In this document: positions 27,925 through 37,060 of the stretch, in pieces
How positions within the stretch are numbered: position 1 is the stretch's first letter
Layout of the letters: every line of letters starts with the position of its first letter
From: JAVJRN01 sp040218415
Lineage (GTDB): Bacteria; Bacteroidota; Bacteroidia; Cytophagales; Cyclobacteriaceae
Assembly: GCA_040218415.1 (NCBI GenBank)
Contig: JAVJRN010000049.1
Coordinates: forward strand, 372,001-436,000
Direction of reading: 5' to 3'
DNA: 64,000 bases
The notes under the pieces: generated by a model
What the model saw: only the letters and a program-made list of their open reading frames with translations
What the model was told of the DNA's origin: nothing
The model's database searches: none
Program-made: the position numbers and the translations under genes

Positions 27925-30329
27925 TGATCACAGAAACTACCGAAAAAATAGCGTGTAAGCACTGCGGAGAAAGGTGCGAAGAGGAAATCCGTTTTGACGA
28001 AAATACTTTTTGTTGCTATGGTTGCAAGGCGGTATACGAGTTGCTTTCTCAGAGTTCAATGCTCAATTATTATGACAATGGATCGCTTTTAACTTCAAAG
28101 ATTTCAATAGATGAAAACACCGAGAGAAAGTATGCCTTTCTCGATCATGAAGAGATTCAAAAAAAGCTTTTTAGATACCACGACGAAAATAAAGCAGTTA
28201 TCAAATTTAATTTACCAGGAATTCATTGCAGCTCATGTATCTATCTGCTGGAGCATTTGCCTCGTCTCGAAAAACATATTTTACACAGTCAGGTCAACTT
28301 CATTCGCAAAGAAGTTACGATCACCTTTCAGCCAGAAGGTTTCAGCCTTAAAAAAATAGCTGTTTTACTTTCAAGTTTGGGGTATCCTCCTTCCATAAAT
28401 CTGGATGCCTTGGAAGGAGAAAAGACTCAAAAGAAAGATAAAAATGGTCTAGGACTAAAGGTGGCTGTTGCTGGATTTTGCTTTGGTAACAGCATGTTGA
28501 TGAGCCTGCCTGAATATCTTGATACAGGTTTTCAACTAGATGAAGCATTCAAAGTGCTTTTTAGTTGGATTAACCTTGTTCTTGCTATTCCCATAGTTTT
28601 CTATTCAGGATTTGATTACTTCAAAAACGCCCTAATTGGCTTAAAAAAGAAGTATTTGAATATTGATGTGCCCATTGCTTTGGGTATTTTCACACTTTTT
28701 GCTCGAAGCTTTTACGAAATTGTATTTCAAGCAGGCGCTGGATATGTGGACTCTTTGGCCGGATTGGTTTTCTTTTTATTAATCGGTAAGTGGTACCAAA
28801 GTAAAACCTATGAAGCTTTGTCTTTTGATAGGGATTATAAAAGTTATTTTCCTATTTCTGTGACTAGGATAGTGGGGCAGCTTGAAGAAAATGTATTGAT
28901 CAATGATCTCGAAAAAGGAGACTTTATTTTAATTAGAAATCAAGAGCTAATACCTGCTGATTGTACGCTGGTAGCTGGTGAAGCGCGACTCGATTACAGT
29001 TTTGTGACTGGCGAAACTGAATTAATCAAAAAGTCCAATGGCGCACGACTTTTCGCTGGCGGCCGACAGGTGGGTGGCCCAATAACGGTTATGCTTTCAC
29101 AAAAAGTGAATAACAGTGAGTTGACTCAACTTTGGAATAACCAGATTTTTGATAAGGAAAAGGGCGAAAAATACGAGAATCTTATCGATAAGGTGAGTTA
29201 TTATTTTACTGCGGTAATCATACTTTTGGCACTTAGCACGGCAATTTATTGGTACTTTGTGGATTCAGCGTTGATCTGGAATGCGGTTACTGCGGTGTTG
29301 ATCATTGCCTGTCCTTGTGCGCTGGCTTTGACGTTACCTTTTGCTTATGGGCATGGGATGCGATTGCTGGGAAGGAAAGGATTGTATTTGAAATCGGCCA
29401 TCGTGATTGAGCGATTGGCACATATAAAGGAGATTATTTTTGATAAAACAGGTACGCTGACTGAGTCGGGTTCGTCTTCATTGCTTTTTGTTGGCGAACC
29501 GCTGAATGATACACAGCTGGCTTACTTGAAAACAATTACTTCTAATTCCGCACATCCGCTCAGCCGGCTAATTGCCAAATGGATTGGTGACAGAGTAGAA
29601 AAACTTCCAATTTCGACATATCATGAAATACTTGGCAAAGGAGCCGAGGCGAACATCAATGGAGTGAATATGCGCATTGGCTCTGGAAAATGGATCAATG
29701 ATGGAACTACGATCACAAATACGGAGGAAACTTCAGTGTATGTGAAAATCGAAGACCAAGTGCTGGGCTACTTTGTGTTTCAAGCCAAGTATCGTCACAA
29801 AATATTTGATGTTTTGACAGAGCTTAGAACTCAGTTTGGAATTCACCTTTTGTCAGGCGATGTAGCAAAGGAGTCTGGTAGATTGGAAAAATATTTTGAT
29901 CGGCTGGCTTTTCATCAAACACCTGAGAACAAGTTGGAATACATTCGCCAACTCCATTCGAATAGTCTAATGATAGGAGATGGGCTCAACGATGCTGGTG
30001 CCTTGAAAGCCGCCAATGTTGGATTTGGTGTTGCTGAGGATGTGTATCAATTTTCACCAGCTTGTGATGCCGTACTTTCCTCACCGTCTATAGAGAGGTT
30101 AGGACAGTTTTTGTTATTTAGCAAAGCCATCAATCGAATAGTGATATTCGCATTTATCATTTCGTTTGCCTATAATATTGTCGGGTTGTCTTTTGCTATG
30201 TCAGGGCAATTATCGCCAGTGATAAGTGCCATTCTCATGCCCATCAGTTCGTTGACAGTGGTTGGCATAATAACGATTTTGGCCGAAGTTGCTGGTAGAA
30301 TTTATTTTAAACAGCAGGTCAAAAGCTGA
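27924..30329 (+). CDS. ccoI: CcoI-type heavy-metal (copper) P1B ATPase
   Basis: An 801-residue P-type ATPase. The N-terminus has a zinc-ribbon-like cysteine cluster (CKHCGE, FCCYGC) and an HMA domain whose metal site is CSSC. The core has CPCALAL in the transport helix, phosphorylation motif DKTGTLTES, the HP motif (SAHPLSR) and GDGLNDAGALK. This layout is that of CcoI/FixI, which exports copper for CuB assembly of cbb3 oxidase. It overlaps the stress-protein stop by one base and is located just before ccoS-ccoNOQP, which supports the call. It ends directly against the convergent VOC gene with no spacer. Confidence 0.93.
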   Translation: MITETTEKIACKHCGERCEEEIRFDENTFCCYGCKAVYELLSQSSMLNYYDNGSLLTSKISIDENTERKYAFLDHEEIQKKLFRYHDENKAVIKFNLPGIHCSSCIYLLEHLPRLEKHILHSQVNFIRKEVTITFQPEGFSLKKIAVLLSSLGYPPSINLDALEGEKTQKKDKNGLGLKVAVAGFCFGNSMLMSLPEYLDTGFQLDEAFKVLFSWINLVLAIPIVFYSGFDYFKNALIGLKKKYLNIDVPIALGIFTLFARSFYEIVFQAGAGYVDSLAGLVFFLLIGKWYQSKTYEALSFDRDYKSYFPISVTRIVGQLEENVLINDLEKGDFILIRNQELIPADCTLVAGEARLDYSFVTGETELIKKSNGARLFAGGRQVGGPITVMLSQKVNNSELTQLWNNQIFDKEKGEKYENLIDKVSYYFTAVIILLALSTAIYWYFVDSALIWNAVTAVLIIACPCALALTLPFAYGHGMRLLGRKGLYLKSAIVIERLAHIKEIIFDKTGTLTESGSSSLLFVGEPLNDTQLAYLKTITSNSAHPLSRLIAKWIGDRVEKLPISTYHEILGKGAEANINGVNMRIGSGKWINDGTTITNTEETSVYVKIEDQVLGYFVFQAKYRHKIFDVLTELRTQFGIHLLSGDVAKESGRLEKYFDRLAFHQTPENKLEYIRQLHSNSLMIGDGLNDAGALKAANVGFGVAEDVYQFSPACDAVLSSPSIERLGQFLLFSKAINRIVIFAFIISFAYNIVGLSFAMSGQLSPVISAILMPISSLTVVGIITILAEVAGRIYFKQQVKS

Positions 30330-30725
30330 TTATTCTACAATTTCGTACAACTCCAAGGGTAAATCATCTGGATCATTGAAAAAGGTGAATTTTCTATGCG
30401 TATGTGGGTCAACCATGATGGGTTGAGTAGGAATACCGCTTGCCTGAAGATGCTCCACTGCTTGCACTATATCATTTACCACAAATGCCAGATGTCTTAG
30501 ACCTGCAGCTTCTGGTTGGGAGATCCGCTTCGGTGGATTGGGAAACGAAAACAGCTCAATAGTATAAAGTCCATTTAAAGAAAGATCCAGTTTCCACGAA
30601 TCACGCGCTTCTCTGTAAACTTCTTGCATTACCTCAAAACCAAGAATATCCACATAAAATTTTCTTGACACCTGATAGTCGGAGCAGATGATGGCGATGT
30701 GATGTACTGATTTAAGATGGAGCAT
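30330..30725 (-). CDS. VOC family (glyoxalase I-like, YaeR-type) protein
   Basis: A 131-residue vicinal-oxygen-chelate protein made of two beta-alpha-beta-beta-beta modules. Candidate metal ligands are H9 in SVHHIAI, a glutamate in TIELFSF, a histidine in GLRHLAFVV and the final glutamate in LELYEIVE. The pattern PEAAGLRHLAF with FFNDPDDLPLELYE is typical of the YaeR/GloA2 subgroup. Its substrate is unknown; a metal-dependent lyase, or resistance to a reactive metabolite, is likely. Its stop touches that of ccoI. Confidence 0.88.
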   Translation of the reverse strand: MLHLKSVHHIAIICSDYQVSRKFYVDILGFEVMQEVYREARDSWKLDLSLNGLYTIELFSFPNPPKRISQPEAAGLRHLAFVVNDIVQAVEHLQASGIPTQPIMVDPHTHRKFTFFNDPDDLPLELYEIVE

Positions 30726-30934
30726 ATTGATTTTTTTAGCCTACTTGCAAATTTCAGTTTTGTAACTAGAAATCCGGTGCAATAAGTAACGTTTTTCAGT
30801 GGTTTATAGATAGTAATAATTTAGCCTAGTTATTCCAACTTCTCACACAAATCAACAGCGAATTAAAAAATCTTCCTTCGCATTGGTATTTATTGATATA
30901 AATATTCAACTATTTATTTTACCCAAATTGGTTT

Positions 30935-30961
30935 ACTGATATAAATCAGTTTTTTCACTGA
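30935..30961. promoter_or_regulatory. FNR-like palindrome ACTGAT-N4-ATCAGT with a third half-site, upstream of ccoS
   Basis: A perfect 6+6 palindrome (30935-30950) contains CTGA-N6-TCAG centred at 30942.5, 51.5 bases before the TA of the -7 box at 30994. A further ACTGA at 30957-30961 forms an overlapping inverted pair with the right arm. The remaining sequence of the 30726-31011 gap is AT-rich without other recognisable elements. Confidence 0.55.
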
Positions 30962-30993
30962 AACCCCTCATAAAGTACGCACGCTTTAGCCCT

Positions 30994-31001
30994 TAATCTT
31001 G
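30994..31001 (+). promoter_or_regulatory. -7 element TAATCTTG of the cco operon
   Basis: It matches TAnnTTTG with one mismatch (C for T) and lies 18 bases before the ccoS ATG, predicting a very short leader. Confidence 0.45.
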
Positions 31002-31011
31002 CTAAAGGATT

Positions 31012-31170
31012 ATGGGAGTAATATATATTTTGATCGGATGTAGTTTGTTGTTGGCCTCAAGTTTTCTTGCGGCTTTTATCTGGGCATCAAAGTCTGGTCA
31101 ATATGAAGACGATTACACACCCTCAGTAAGAATCCTTTTTGATGACGAAACAAAACCTAATGATCAATGA
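31012..31170 (+). CDS. ccoS: cbb3-type cytochrome oxidase assembly protein CcoS
   Basis: A 52-residue membrane protein. It begins MGVIYILIGCSLLLASSF, a single membrane helix, and continues FIWASKSGQYEDDYTPS, the conserved CcoS core (W-x-x-x-S-G-Q-Y-D-D/E). A short tail then ends at DDETKPNDQ. CcoS is needed for cofactor insertion (heme b and CuB) into CcoN. The ATG at 31012 lies 18 bases after the -7 element. Its stop overlaps the ccoNO start (ATGA), so it is the first gene of the operon. Confidence 0.92.
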   Translation: MGVIYILIGCSLLLASSFLAAFIWASKSGQYEDDYTPSVRILFDDETKPNDQ

Positions 31171-33350
31171 CAGAGATCACTGAACCACAGATGGAAATGA
31201 AGCCTAAACAAGATTTGGGCGTTGATACCTTTTATTATGACAACAGTATAGTTCGAATGTTCCTTATTGCAACTACCATTTTTGGTATTATAGGGATGAC
31301 CGTCGGCTTGCTTGTTGCTTGCCAATTTTTTTGGCCTGAATTAAACTTCGGAATACAATACACCACTTTTGGGCGAATAAGACCACTCCATACTAATGCG
31401 GTGATTTTTGCATTTGTGGGTAATGGAATTTTTTCTGGTGTTTATTATTCATTACAAAGGCTTTGTAAAGCACGGATGTTCAGTGATTTGCTTAGCAAAA
31501 TTCACTTTTGGGGATGGCAGTCTATTATACTGGCTGCAGCTATAACCCTGCCGCTTGGTTTTACTTCTGGTAAAGAATATGCCGAGTTAGAATGGCCGAT
31601 AGATATAGCGATTGCTTTGATCTGGGTGGTTTTTGGAATCAACATGATTGGAACTATTCTTAAAAGGAGAGAAAGACACTTGTATGTGGCTATCTGGTTT
31701 TATATAGCCACTTTCGTTACCGTAGCATTGCTGCATATCGTAAACTCTATGGAGTTGCCTATCAGCTTGTTTAAAAGTTATTCAGTATACGCAGGTGTTC
31801 AAGATGCTTTGGTGCAATGGTGGTACGGGCACAATGCGGTAGCCTTTTTCTTAACTACGCCTTATTTGGGGTTGATGTATTATTTTATTCCAAAAGCATC
31901 CAATAGACCCATTTACTCTTACCGGTTATCGATCATTCACTTTTGGGCATTAATATTTATCTATATCTGGGCTGGACCTCACCACTTATTGTACAATGCG
32001 CTACCTGACTGGGCGCAATCTTTAGGCGTGGTTTTCTCCATTATGCTCATTGCTCCGTCTTGGGGTGGTATGCTCAACGGTCTTTTAACACTTCGTGGTG
32101 CTTGGGACAGAGTACGAGAAGATCCAGTGTTGAAATTCATGGTCGTTGCGGTTACTTGTTACGGAATGGCAACTTTTGAAGGGCCTATGCTTTCATTGAA
32201 AAATTTCAATGCTGTAGCTCACTTTACTGACTGGATCGTAGCACATGTTCACGTAGGCGGGTTGGGTTGGAATGGCTTTATGACTTTCGCCATGTTGTAC
32301 TATTTGATTCCTCAGATGTATGGAACCAAACTTTACTCTAAGAAACTAGCCAATGCGCATTTCTGGATTGGTACGATGGGAATCATATTTTATGCTCTGC
32401 CGATGTACTGGGCAGGTTTTGCACAAAGCTTGATGTGGAAGCAGTTTACGCCAGAAGGAACACTTGTATATAGCAACTTCTTGGAGACTGTGACACAAAT
32501 ATTGCCAATGTATATGCTTAGAGCATTTGGCGGGTTCTTGTATCTGGCTGGTGTATTCGTGATGGTTTACAACCTCATAAAAACAGCGAATGCCGGCTCT
32601 TTCATACCAAATATCAAAGCACAGGCAGCTCCATTAGTTAAAGCTTACAAGCCGGATCCGAGTGAACATTGGCATAGAAGAATATTTGAATGGAGACCTA
32701 TTAACCTGATGATTTGGAGTTTGGTAATGGTGATTATTGGTGGAGTAGTGGAGATCATTCCTACTTTCTTGGTAAGTTCTAATGTACCTACTATAACATC
32801 AGTTAAGCCATACACGCCTTTGGAATTACACGGCAGAGATATTTATGTAAGAGAGGGTTGTTATACTTGTCACTCGCAGATGATTAGGCCTTTCCGTTCG
32901 GAAACCGCTCGATACGGCGAATATGCCAAAGCTGGTGAGTTTGTTTACGATCATCCGTTTCAGTGGGGATCTAAAAGGACAGGACCAGATTTGCTCAGAA
33001 TAGGTAATAAGTATCCAAATAGTTGGCATTATTTCCATATGTTGGAGCCTACTAGTATGTCGCCGGGTTCTATTATGCCACCATATCCTTGGTTGTATGA
33101 GCAAGAATGGGCCAAAGATATGACACCTAATAAGATCAATGCGATGCAAACTTTGGGAGTGCCATATGCAGAAGGTTTTGCAGAAGAGTCAGTCGCAGAT
33201 GCGGAGAATCAAGCACTCTCCATTGTTGTAGACCTAGCTTCACAAGGAATAGAAGTAAAGTCTGATAAGGAAATTATTGCACTGATTGCATATCTGCAAA
33301 GAATGGGTACCGATATTAGTAAAATCGATGGTTTAGCCGCAAAAAACTAA
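31167..33350 (+). CDS. ccoN: Fused cbb3-type cytochrome c oxidase subunits I and II (CcoNO)
   Basis: A 727-residue fusion. Residues about 25-500 are CcoN, a 12-helix heme-copper oxidase with TTFGRIRPLHTNAVIFAFVG, QWWYGHNAVAFFLTTP and HVHVGGLGWNG, which provide heme and CuB histidines. Residues about 540-727 are CcoO, anchored by one helix, with heme-c motif CYTCH (about 565-569), QMIRPFRSE and a methionine-bearing SPGSIMPPYPWL. It reduces oxygen with high affinity and pumps protons in the inner membrane. The fusion is continuous, with no sign of a sequencing error, and is common in Bacteroidota. Confidence 0.97.
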   Translation: MTEITEPQMEMKPKQDLGVDTFYYDNSIVRMFLIATTIFGIIGMTVGLLVACQFFWPELNFGIQYTTFGRIRPLHTNAVIFAFVGNGIFSGVYYSLQRLCKARMFSDLLSKIHFWGWQSIILAAAITLPLGFTSGKEYAELEWPIDIAIALIWVVFGINMIGTILKRRERHLYVAIWFYIATFVTVALLHIVNSMELPISLFKSYSVYAGVQDALVQWWYGHNAVAFFLTTPYLGLMYYFIPKASNRPIYSYRLSIIHFWALIFIYIWAGPHHLLYNALPDWAQSLGVVFSIMLIAPSWGGMLNGLLTLRGAWDRVREDPVLKFMVVAVTCYGMATFEGPMLSLKNFNAVAHFTDWIVAHVHVGGLGWNGFMTFAMLYYLIPQMYGTKLYSKKLANAHFWIGTMGIIFYALPMYWAGFAQSLMWKQFTPEGTLVYSNFLETVTQILPMYMLRAFGGFLYLAGVFVMVYNLIKTANAGSFIPNIKAQAAPLVKAYKPDPSEHWHRRIFEWRPINLMIWSLVMVIIGGVVEIIPTFLVSSNVPTITSVKPYTPLELHGRDIYVREGCYTCHSQMIRPFRSETARYGEYAKAGEFVYDHPFQWGSKRTGPDLLRIGNKYPNSWHYFHMLEPTSMSPGSIMPPYPWLYEQEWAKDMTPNKINAMQTLGVPYAEGFAEESVADAENQALSIVVDLASQGIEVKSDKEIIALIAYLQRMGTDISKIDGLAAKN

Positions 33351-33356
33351 AATGTC

Positions 33357-33548
33357 ATGTTGAAATTTATCAAACATCATATGGAAACGATCGTGGGAAT
33401 TGAGATATTTCCACTGATCTCCTTTGTTATATTTTTTGTCTTTTTTATTGGACTGTTTGTGTACGTCCTTAGAGCAAATAAGACAGAATTGAACCTACAT
33501 TCTCAACTTCCACTTGACGCTAAAGAAGAAAGCAATGCACAAATATAA
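33357..33548 (+). CDS. ccoQ: cbb3 oxidase small subunit CcoQ/FixQ-like
   Basis: A 63-residue protein with one membrane helix (about 15-40; FPLISFVIFFVFFIGLFVYVL) followed by a polar cytoplasmic tail. Position between ccoNO and ccoP, the single-helix topology and the short length fit CcoQ, which stabilises the oxidase complex. Sequence similarity in this family is low, so the context carries much of the weight. Its 3' end overlaps the ccoP start by 14 bases. The ATG at 33357 is six bases after the ccoNO stop; another ATG is at residue 9. Confidence 0.85.
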   Translation: MLKFIKHHMETIVGIEIFPLISFVIFFVFFIGLFVYVLRANKTELNLHSQLPLDAKEESNAQI

Positions 33549-34458
33549 ATACCTCCTTTTATCAATATTGGGGTTAGTTCCTCAGTTAGGTTTCTCCCAG
33601 CAAAAGGATGCTGGTAGTCTTGAAAGCCTATACTCACAATATCAACTAGAAATAGTCATTGGTACAGCCATATTGGTGGCATTCGTAGCAGTACTGGCTC
33701 TTTTGGTAGCAATGTACGCTTTGCAAGTAATGTCCAAGGTGAACAATCCTTCATTAGAAGAAGAATCATTGATTGCCGTACAGCAAGGAGAAGAAGGCGT
33801 AGGATTTTGGCGTAGATTCTGGAATCGAATCAACGATTCTGTCCCGCTTGCTCAAGAAAATACAGTCATGACTGACCATAGTTATGATGGCATACGAGAG
33901 CTGGATAATCGATTACCCCCTTGGTGGTTGTACGGTTTTTATGCAACAATTGTATTTGGCATCATTTATCTAACCAATGTTTTTATTCTTGATGGCCCTT
34001 CGCAAAAAGAAGAGTACGAACAGGAGATGGCTCAGGCCAAAATTGAAGTAGAAACCTACTTAGCATCCCTAGATAATCTGATTGACGAGTCGAATGTTAG
34101 CTTTTCGGAAGATAAGGAAGATCTTATTGCAGGAAAGGAAGTCTTCATCTCAAAATGTGCGGCCTGCCACGGTCAGAACGGGGAAGGCGGTATCGGGCCA
34201 AACTTTACTGATGAATATTGGATTCATGGTGGAGATGTAGGGTCCATATTCAAAACTGTGAAATATGGAGTTCCTGCAAAAGGTATGATCGCTTGGAAAG
34301 CGCAGCTTAGCCCCAAGCAAATGCAGCAAGTGTCTAGCTATATAGTGACGCTAGAAGGGACTGACCCGCCAAATCAGAAAGAAGCACAAGGAGAACGGTA
34401 TGAAAGAGAAGAAGAGGAAACTCAAGATAAAAACAGCATTATAGAAGCTGGAATGTAA
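33535..34458 (+). CDS. ccoP: cbb3 oxidase subunit III (CcoP), monoheme form
   Basis: A 307-residue membrane-anchored cytochrome c. It has a signal-like N-terminus (LLLSILGLVPQLGFSQ), a first membrane helix (about 38-65), the CcoP N-terminal region with LPPWWLYGFYATIVFGIIY (second helix) and one cytochrome c domain. That domain has CAACH (about 208-212), then GGIGPNFTDEYWIHGG and a methionine in AKGMIAWKAQL. Proteobacterial CcoP usually carries two hemes; only one CxxCH is present here. It passes electrons to CcoO. I chose the ATG at 33535 because the frame upstream (33514) lies within ccoQ. The stop shares its last base with the ccoG start. Confidence 0.93.
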   Translation: MHKYKYLLLSILGLVPQLGFSQQKDAGSLESLYSQYQLEIVIGTAILVAFVAVLALLVAMYALQVMSKVNNPSLEEESLIAVQQGEEGVGFWRRFWNRINDSVPLAQENTVMTDHSYDGIRELDNRLPPWWLYGFYATIVFGIIYLTNVFILDGPSQKEEYEQEMAQAKIEVETYLASLDNLIDESNVSFSEDKEDLIAGKEVFISKCAACHGQNGEGGIGPNFTDEYWIHGGDVGSIFKTVKYGVPAKGMIAWKAQLSPKQMQQVSSYIVTLEGTDPPNQKEAQGERYEREEEETQDKNSIIEAGM

Positions 34459-35885
34459 TGTCGACAGAGCTAGAAGAATTATATAAAGAAAAGGAAGCAG
34501 CGGAAGATTTCCGTGATCATCTTGCTACGGTGGATGAAGATGGTAAGCGCATTTGGGTTTATCCTAAAAAGCCAAAAGGCAAGTTTACCAACTATCGTAT
34601 GTTGGTCAGTATCTTACTTTTATTGATTCTTTTCTCTGGCCCATTTATCAAAATAGGAGGAGAGCCGCTCCTTTTATTCAATATACTCGAAAGGAAATTT
34701 GTCATCTTTGGACAAACCTTTTGGCCACAGGACTTTTTTTTAGCTGTGATTGGAATGATTACTACAGTAGTATTTGTCATTTTATTTACGGTGGTATATG
34801 GTCGCATTTTTTGCGGATGGATTTGTCCGCAGACCATTTTTATGGAATGGGTTTTTCGCCGGGTCGAATACTTCATTGAAGGAGACTACATGGCACAGAA
34901 AAAACTAGATAAGCAGCCTTGGAATCAAGAAAAGATCTTGAAAAAAACCTCCAAGCATCTTGTTTTTCTATTTATCAGCTTGCTCATCATGCATACATTT
35001 TTAGCCTATATCATTGGGGTGGAAGATCTTCAAGCAATGATCTTGGCTGGTCCTAACGAGGCTTTTGGTGGCTTCATTGCCATGTCCGTTTTTACCGCCT
35101 TGTTCTACGGCGTATTCGGCTTCATGAGAGAGCAAGTTTGCACCACAGTCTGTCCTTACGGAAGGTTGCAAGGAGTTTTGTTGGATAAGCAAAGCATTGT
35201 TGTGGCTTATGATCATGTGAGAGGAGAAAACAGATCCAAGTTGCGCAAAGGAGAAGATCGCGAGGAACATGGTTATGGAGATTGTATTGATTGCAAACAA
35301 TGTGTATATGTATGTCCTACAGGAATAGATATTAGAAACGGAACGCAGCTTGATTGTGTAAACTGCACAGCTTGTATAGATGCGTGTGATTCGATCATGG
35401 ATCGTATCAATAAGCCACGCGGCTTGGTCAGGTATGCTTCTGAGGAGAACATCGTAGAAAAGAAGCCTTTCGTATTTACCGCCCGTACCAAAGCTTACAG
35501 TGTGGTTTTGGTAATTCTGCTGGGCGTTTTGAGTACGCTTTTAATGCTGCGCTCAGATGTAGAAACGACCATACTTCGAACGCCAGGGATCATGTATCAA
35601 AAAATGGACGATGGGCAGTTGTCTAATTTGTACCAAATCAAAATGGTGAATAAGACCAATAACTTACTGAACATCAGGTTTGAGTTATTGTCACCTAAAG
35701 GAAAGATTCAAATGGTAGGTGATCCATTGACGGTGACTGGGCAGAGCTTAGGACAAGGTGCCATGTTTGTGATTATCGATCCTAATGACTTAGAAAAAAT
35801 GAGTAGTGAAATTGAGATTGGTGTGTACAGCGGAGATGAACTACTGGAAACCGTAGATACAAAATTTCTTGGCCCAGCTAAGTAG
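34458..35885 (+). CDS. ccoG: Cytochrome c oxidase accessory protein CcoG
   Basis: A 475-residue membrane iron-sulfur protein of the CcoG/FixG/RdxA family. Four or more helices surround CGWICPQTIF and CTTVCPYGR. Two ferredoxin-like clusters follow (CIDCKQCVYVCP and CVNCTACIDAC), and a C-terminal Ig-like domain (about 375-475) follows the last helix. CcoG reduces copper during cbb3 assembly. It begins at the last base of the ccoP stop. Length and cysteine pattern are normal. Confidence 0.95.
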   Translation: MSTELEELYKEKEAAEDFRDHLATVDEDGKRIWVYPKKPKGKFTNYRMLVSILLLLILFSGPFIKIGGEPLLLFNILERKFVIFGQTFWPQDFFLAVIGMITTVVFVILFTVVYGRIFCGWICPQTIFMEWVFRRVEYFIEGDYMAQKKLDKQPWNQEKILKKTSKHLVFLFISLLIMHTFLAYIIGVEDLQAMILAGPNEAFGGFIAMSVFTALFYGVFGFMREQVCTTVCPYGRLQGVLLDKQSIVVAYDHVRGENRSKLRKGEDREEHGYGDCIDCKQCVYVCPTGIDIRNGTQLDCVNCTACIDACDSIMDRINKPRGLVRYASEENIVEKKPFVFTARTKAYSVVLVILLGVLSTLLMLRSDVETTILRTPGIMYQKMDDGQLSNLYQIKMVNKTNNLLNIRFELLSPKGKIQMVGDPLTVTGQSLGQGAMFVIIDPNDLEKMSSEIEIGVYSGDELLETVDTKFLGPAK

Positions 35886-35948
35886 TTCAATAAAGGGAAT
35901 CATAAGCTAACCGCTAAAACATATTTCTAGTAACTAAATAATAAGAAA

Positions 35949-36386
35949 ATGAAAATGAATTGGGGAAATAGTGTCGCATTAGCATTTATTCTTTTTGCAA
36001 TATTTATTGTTTCATTTGTTGTGAGAGCTTTCAATGAGGATTTTGACTTAGTATCAGAAACCTACTACAAAGATGAGATCAACTATCAGCAGCGCATGAA
36101 TGATCAGGCCAATTTACTTCGTTCAGGTAGGCAAATTGAGCTTCAGCAAGGCGATAAGAACATTACTTTCTCGTATCCCAATGAGTTCTTAAGTGCTAAA
36201 GGAGAGATACATTTCTTTCATACTTCAAAAACCATCTTTGATAGGAGATTCACTATTGAAACAGGAACGCTCGGTCAGCAGGTGATCTCAAAAGCAGACA
36301 TAGTCAAAGGTAATTACACCGTGAAGATGGATTGGAAACACGATGGAAGAACTTATTATCAAGAAGCTGACATCTACATCAGATGA
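35949..36386 (+). CDS. ccoH: FixH/CcoH family protein
   Basis: A 145-residue protein with one N-terminal membrane helix (about 7-28, SVALAFILFAIFIVSFVV). It is followed by LVSETYYKDEINYQQRMN, the diagnostic FixH segment, and a periplasmic beta domain. CcoH assists late assembly of cbb3 oxidase. It lies 63 bases after ccoG and overlaps the next gene by four bases (ATGA), so it belongs to the same operon. The ATG at 35949 is preferred; a second ATG two codons on is possible. Confidence 0.92.
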   Translation: MKMNWGNSVALAFILFAIFIVSFVVRAFNEDFDLVSETYYKDEINYQQRMNDQANLLRSGRQIELQQGDKNITFSYPNEFLSAKGEIHFFHTSKTIFDRRFTIETGTLGQQVISKADIVKGNYTVKMDWKHDGRTYYQEADIYIR

Positions 36387-37060
36387 TTAGCGGCTTTTTT
36401 ATCGGACTTGTTGGTAGTTTTCATTGCATAGGCATGTGCAGTCCTATCATGATGAGTCTGACCAAGGGAGCTGGGAATTTGCAAACATTTGCGGTATATC
36501 ATTTGAGCAGAATCATTATTTATATGCTGTTTGGTGTGTTTATAGGCATGTTGGGCGCAGCATTCAGTATTTTCGCTTACCAGCAAACAGCCTCCATTAT
36601 CGCAGGAGTTTTACTTATCGCCATTTATGGTTTTCCTCGCTGGCGCAATAAGGTGGAAGGTTTCTACTATCGCTCTGCATTTTACAATAAGGTCAAAGGC
36701 TTTTTCATCCCCTTGTACCAGTCAAAACTGAAATGGTTAGCCGCCGGAATGCTCAATGGCTTGTTGCCTTGTGGGCTCATATACTTGGCGCTGGCCGGAG
36801 CTATGTTGCAAGGCGGAATATTCCATGGAAGTATGTACATGATGTCATTCGGGCTTGGTACTGTTCCGGCTTTGGCTACTCTTTCTTTTTTTAGAGGCAG
36901 AATGAATTTTCTCACAAAAAAACTACCCAATGCGACAACTTTCATCTCACTAACCGCAGGCCTCATAATGGTTTTGCGAGGTGTACTCATTCAAGCTCCC
37001 AACCTCAATGAATTAATTACTTCGCAAATAACTAATGCAATCACTTACTGCGGATTTTGA
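36383..37060 (+). CDS. Sulfite exporter TauE/SafE family (DsbD-like membrane) protein, last gene of the cco operon
   Basis: A 225-residue protein with about six membrane helices and paired motifs GSFHCIGMCSPIMM (helix 1) and GMLNGLLPCGLIYLAL (helix 4). This is the pattern of TauE/SafE or cytochrome c biogenesis transmembrane proteins that often end Bacteroidota cco operons. Cysteines at C-I-G-M-C and L-P-C-G could bind copper or relay electrons; metal transport for oxidase assembly is likely, but the substrate is not proven. Its last 23 or so codons and downstream DNA recur at 42662-42990 as a diverged remnant. Confidence 0.88.
   Translation: MISGFFIGLVGSFHCIGMCSPIMMSLTKGAGNLQTFAVYHLSRIIIYMLFGVFIGMLGAAFSIFAYQQTASIIAGVLLIAIYGFPRWRNKVEGFYYRSAFYNKVKGFFIPLYQSKLKWLAAGMLNGLLPCGLIYLALAGAMLQGGIFHGSMYMMSFGLGTVPALATLSFFRGRMNFLTKKLPNATTFISLTAGLIMVLRGVLIQAPNLNELITSQITNAITYCGF

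Noticed and set aside
31167..33350. Possible sequencing error joining ccoN and ccoO
   Set aside because: The frame is continuous through a clear linker, and CcoNO fusions are normal in this phylum.
33535..34458. Loss of one heme site in CcoP as a sign of damage
   Set aside because: The domain order is intact and one-heme CcoP forms are, as far as I recall, usual in Bacteroidota.
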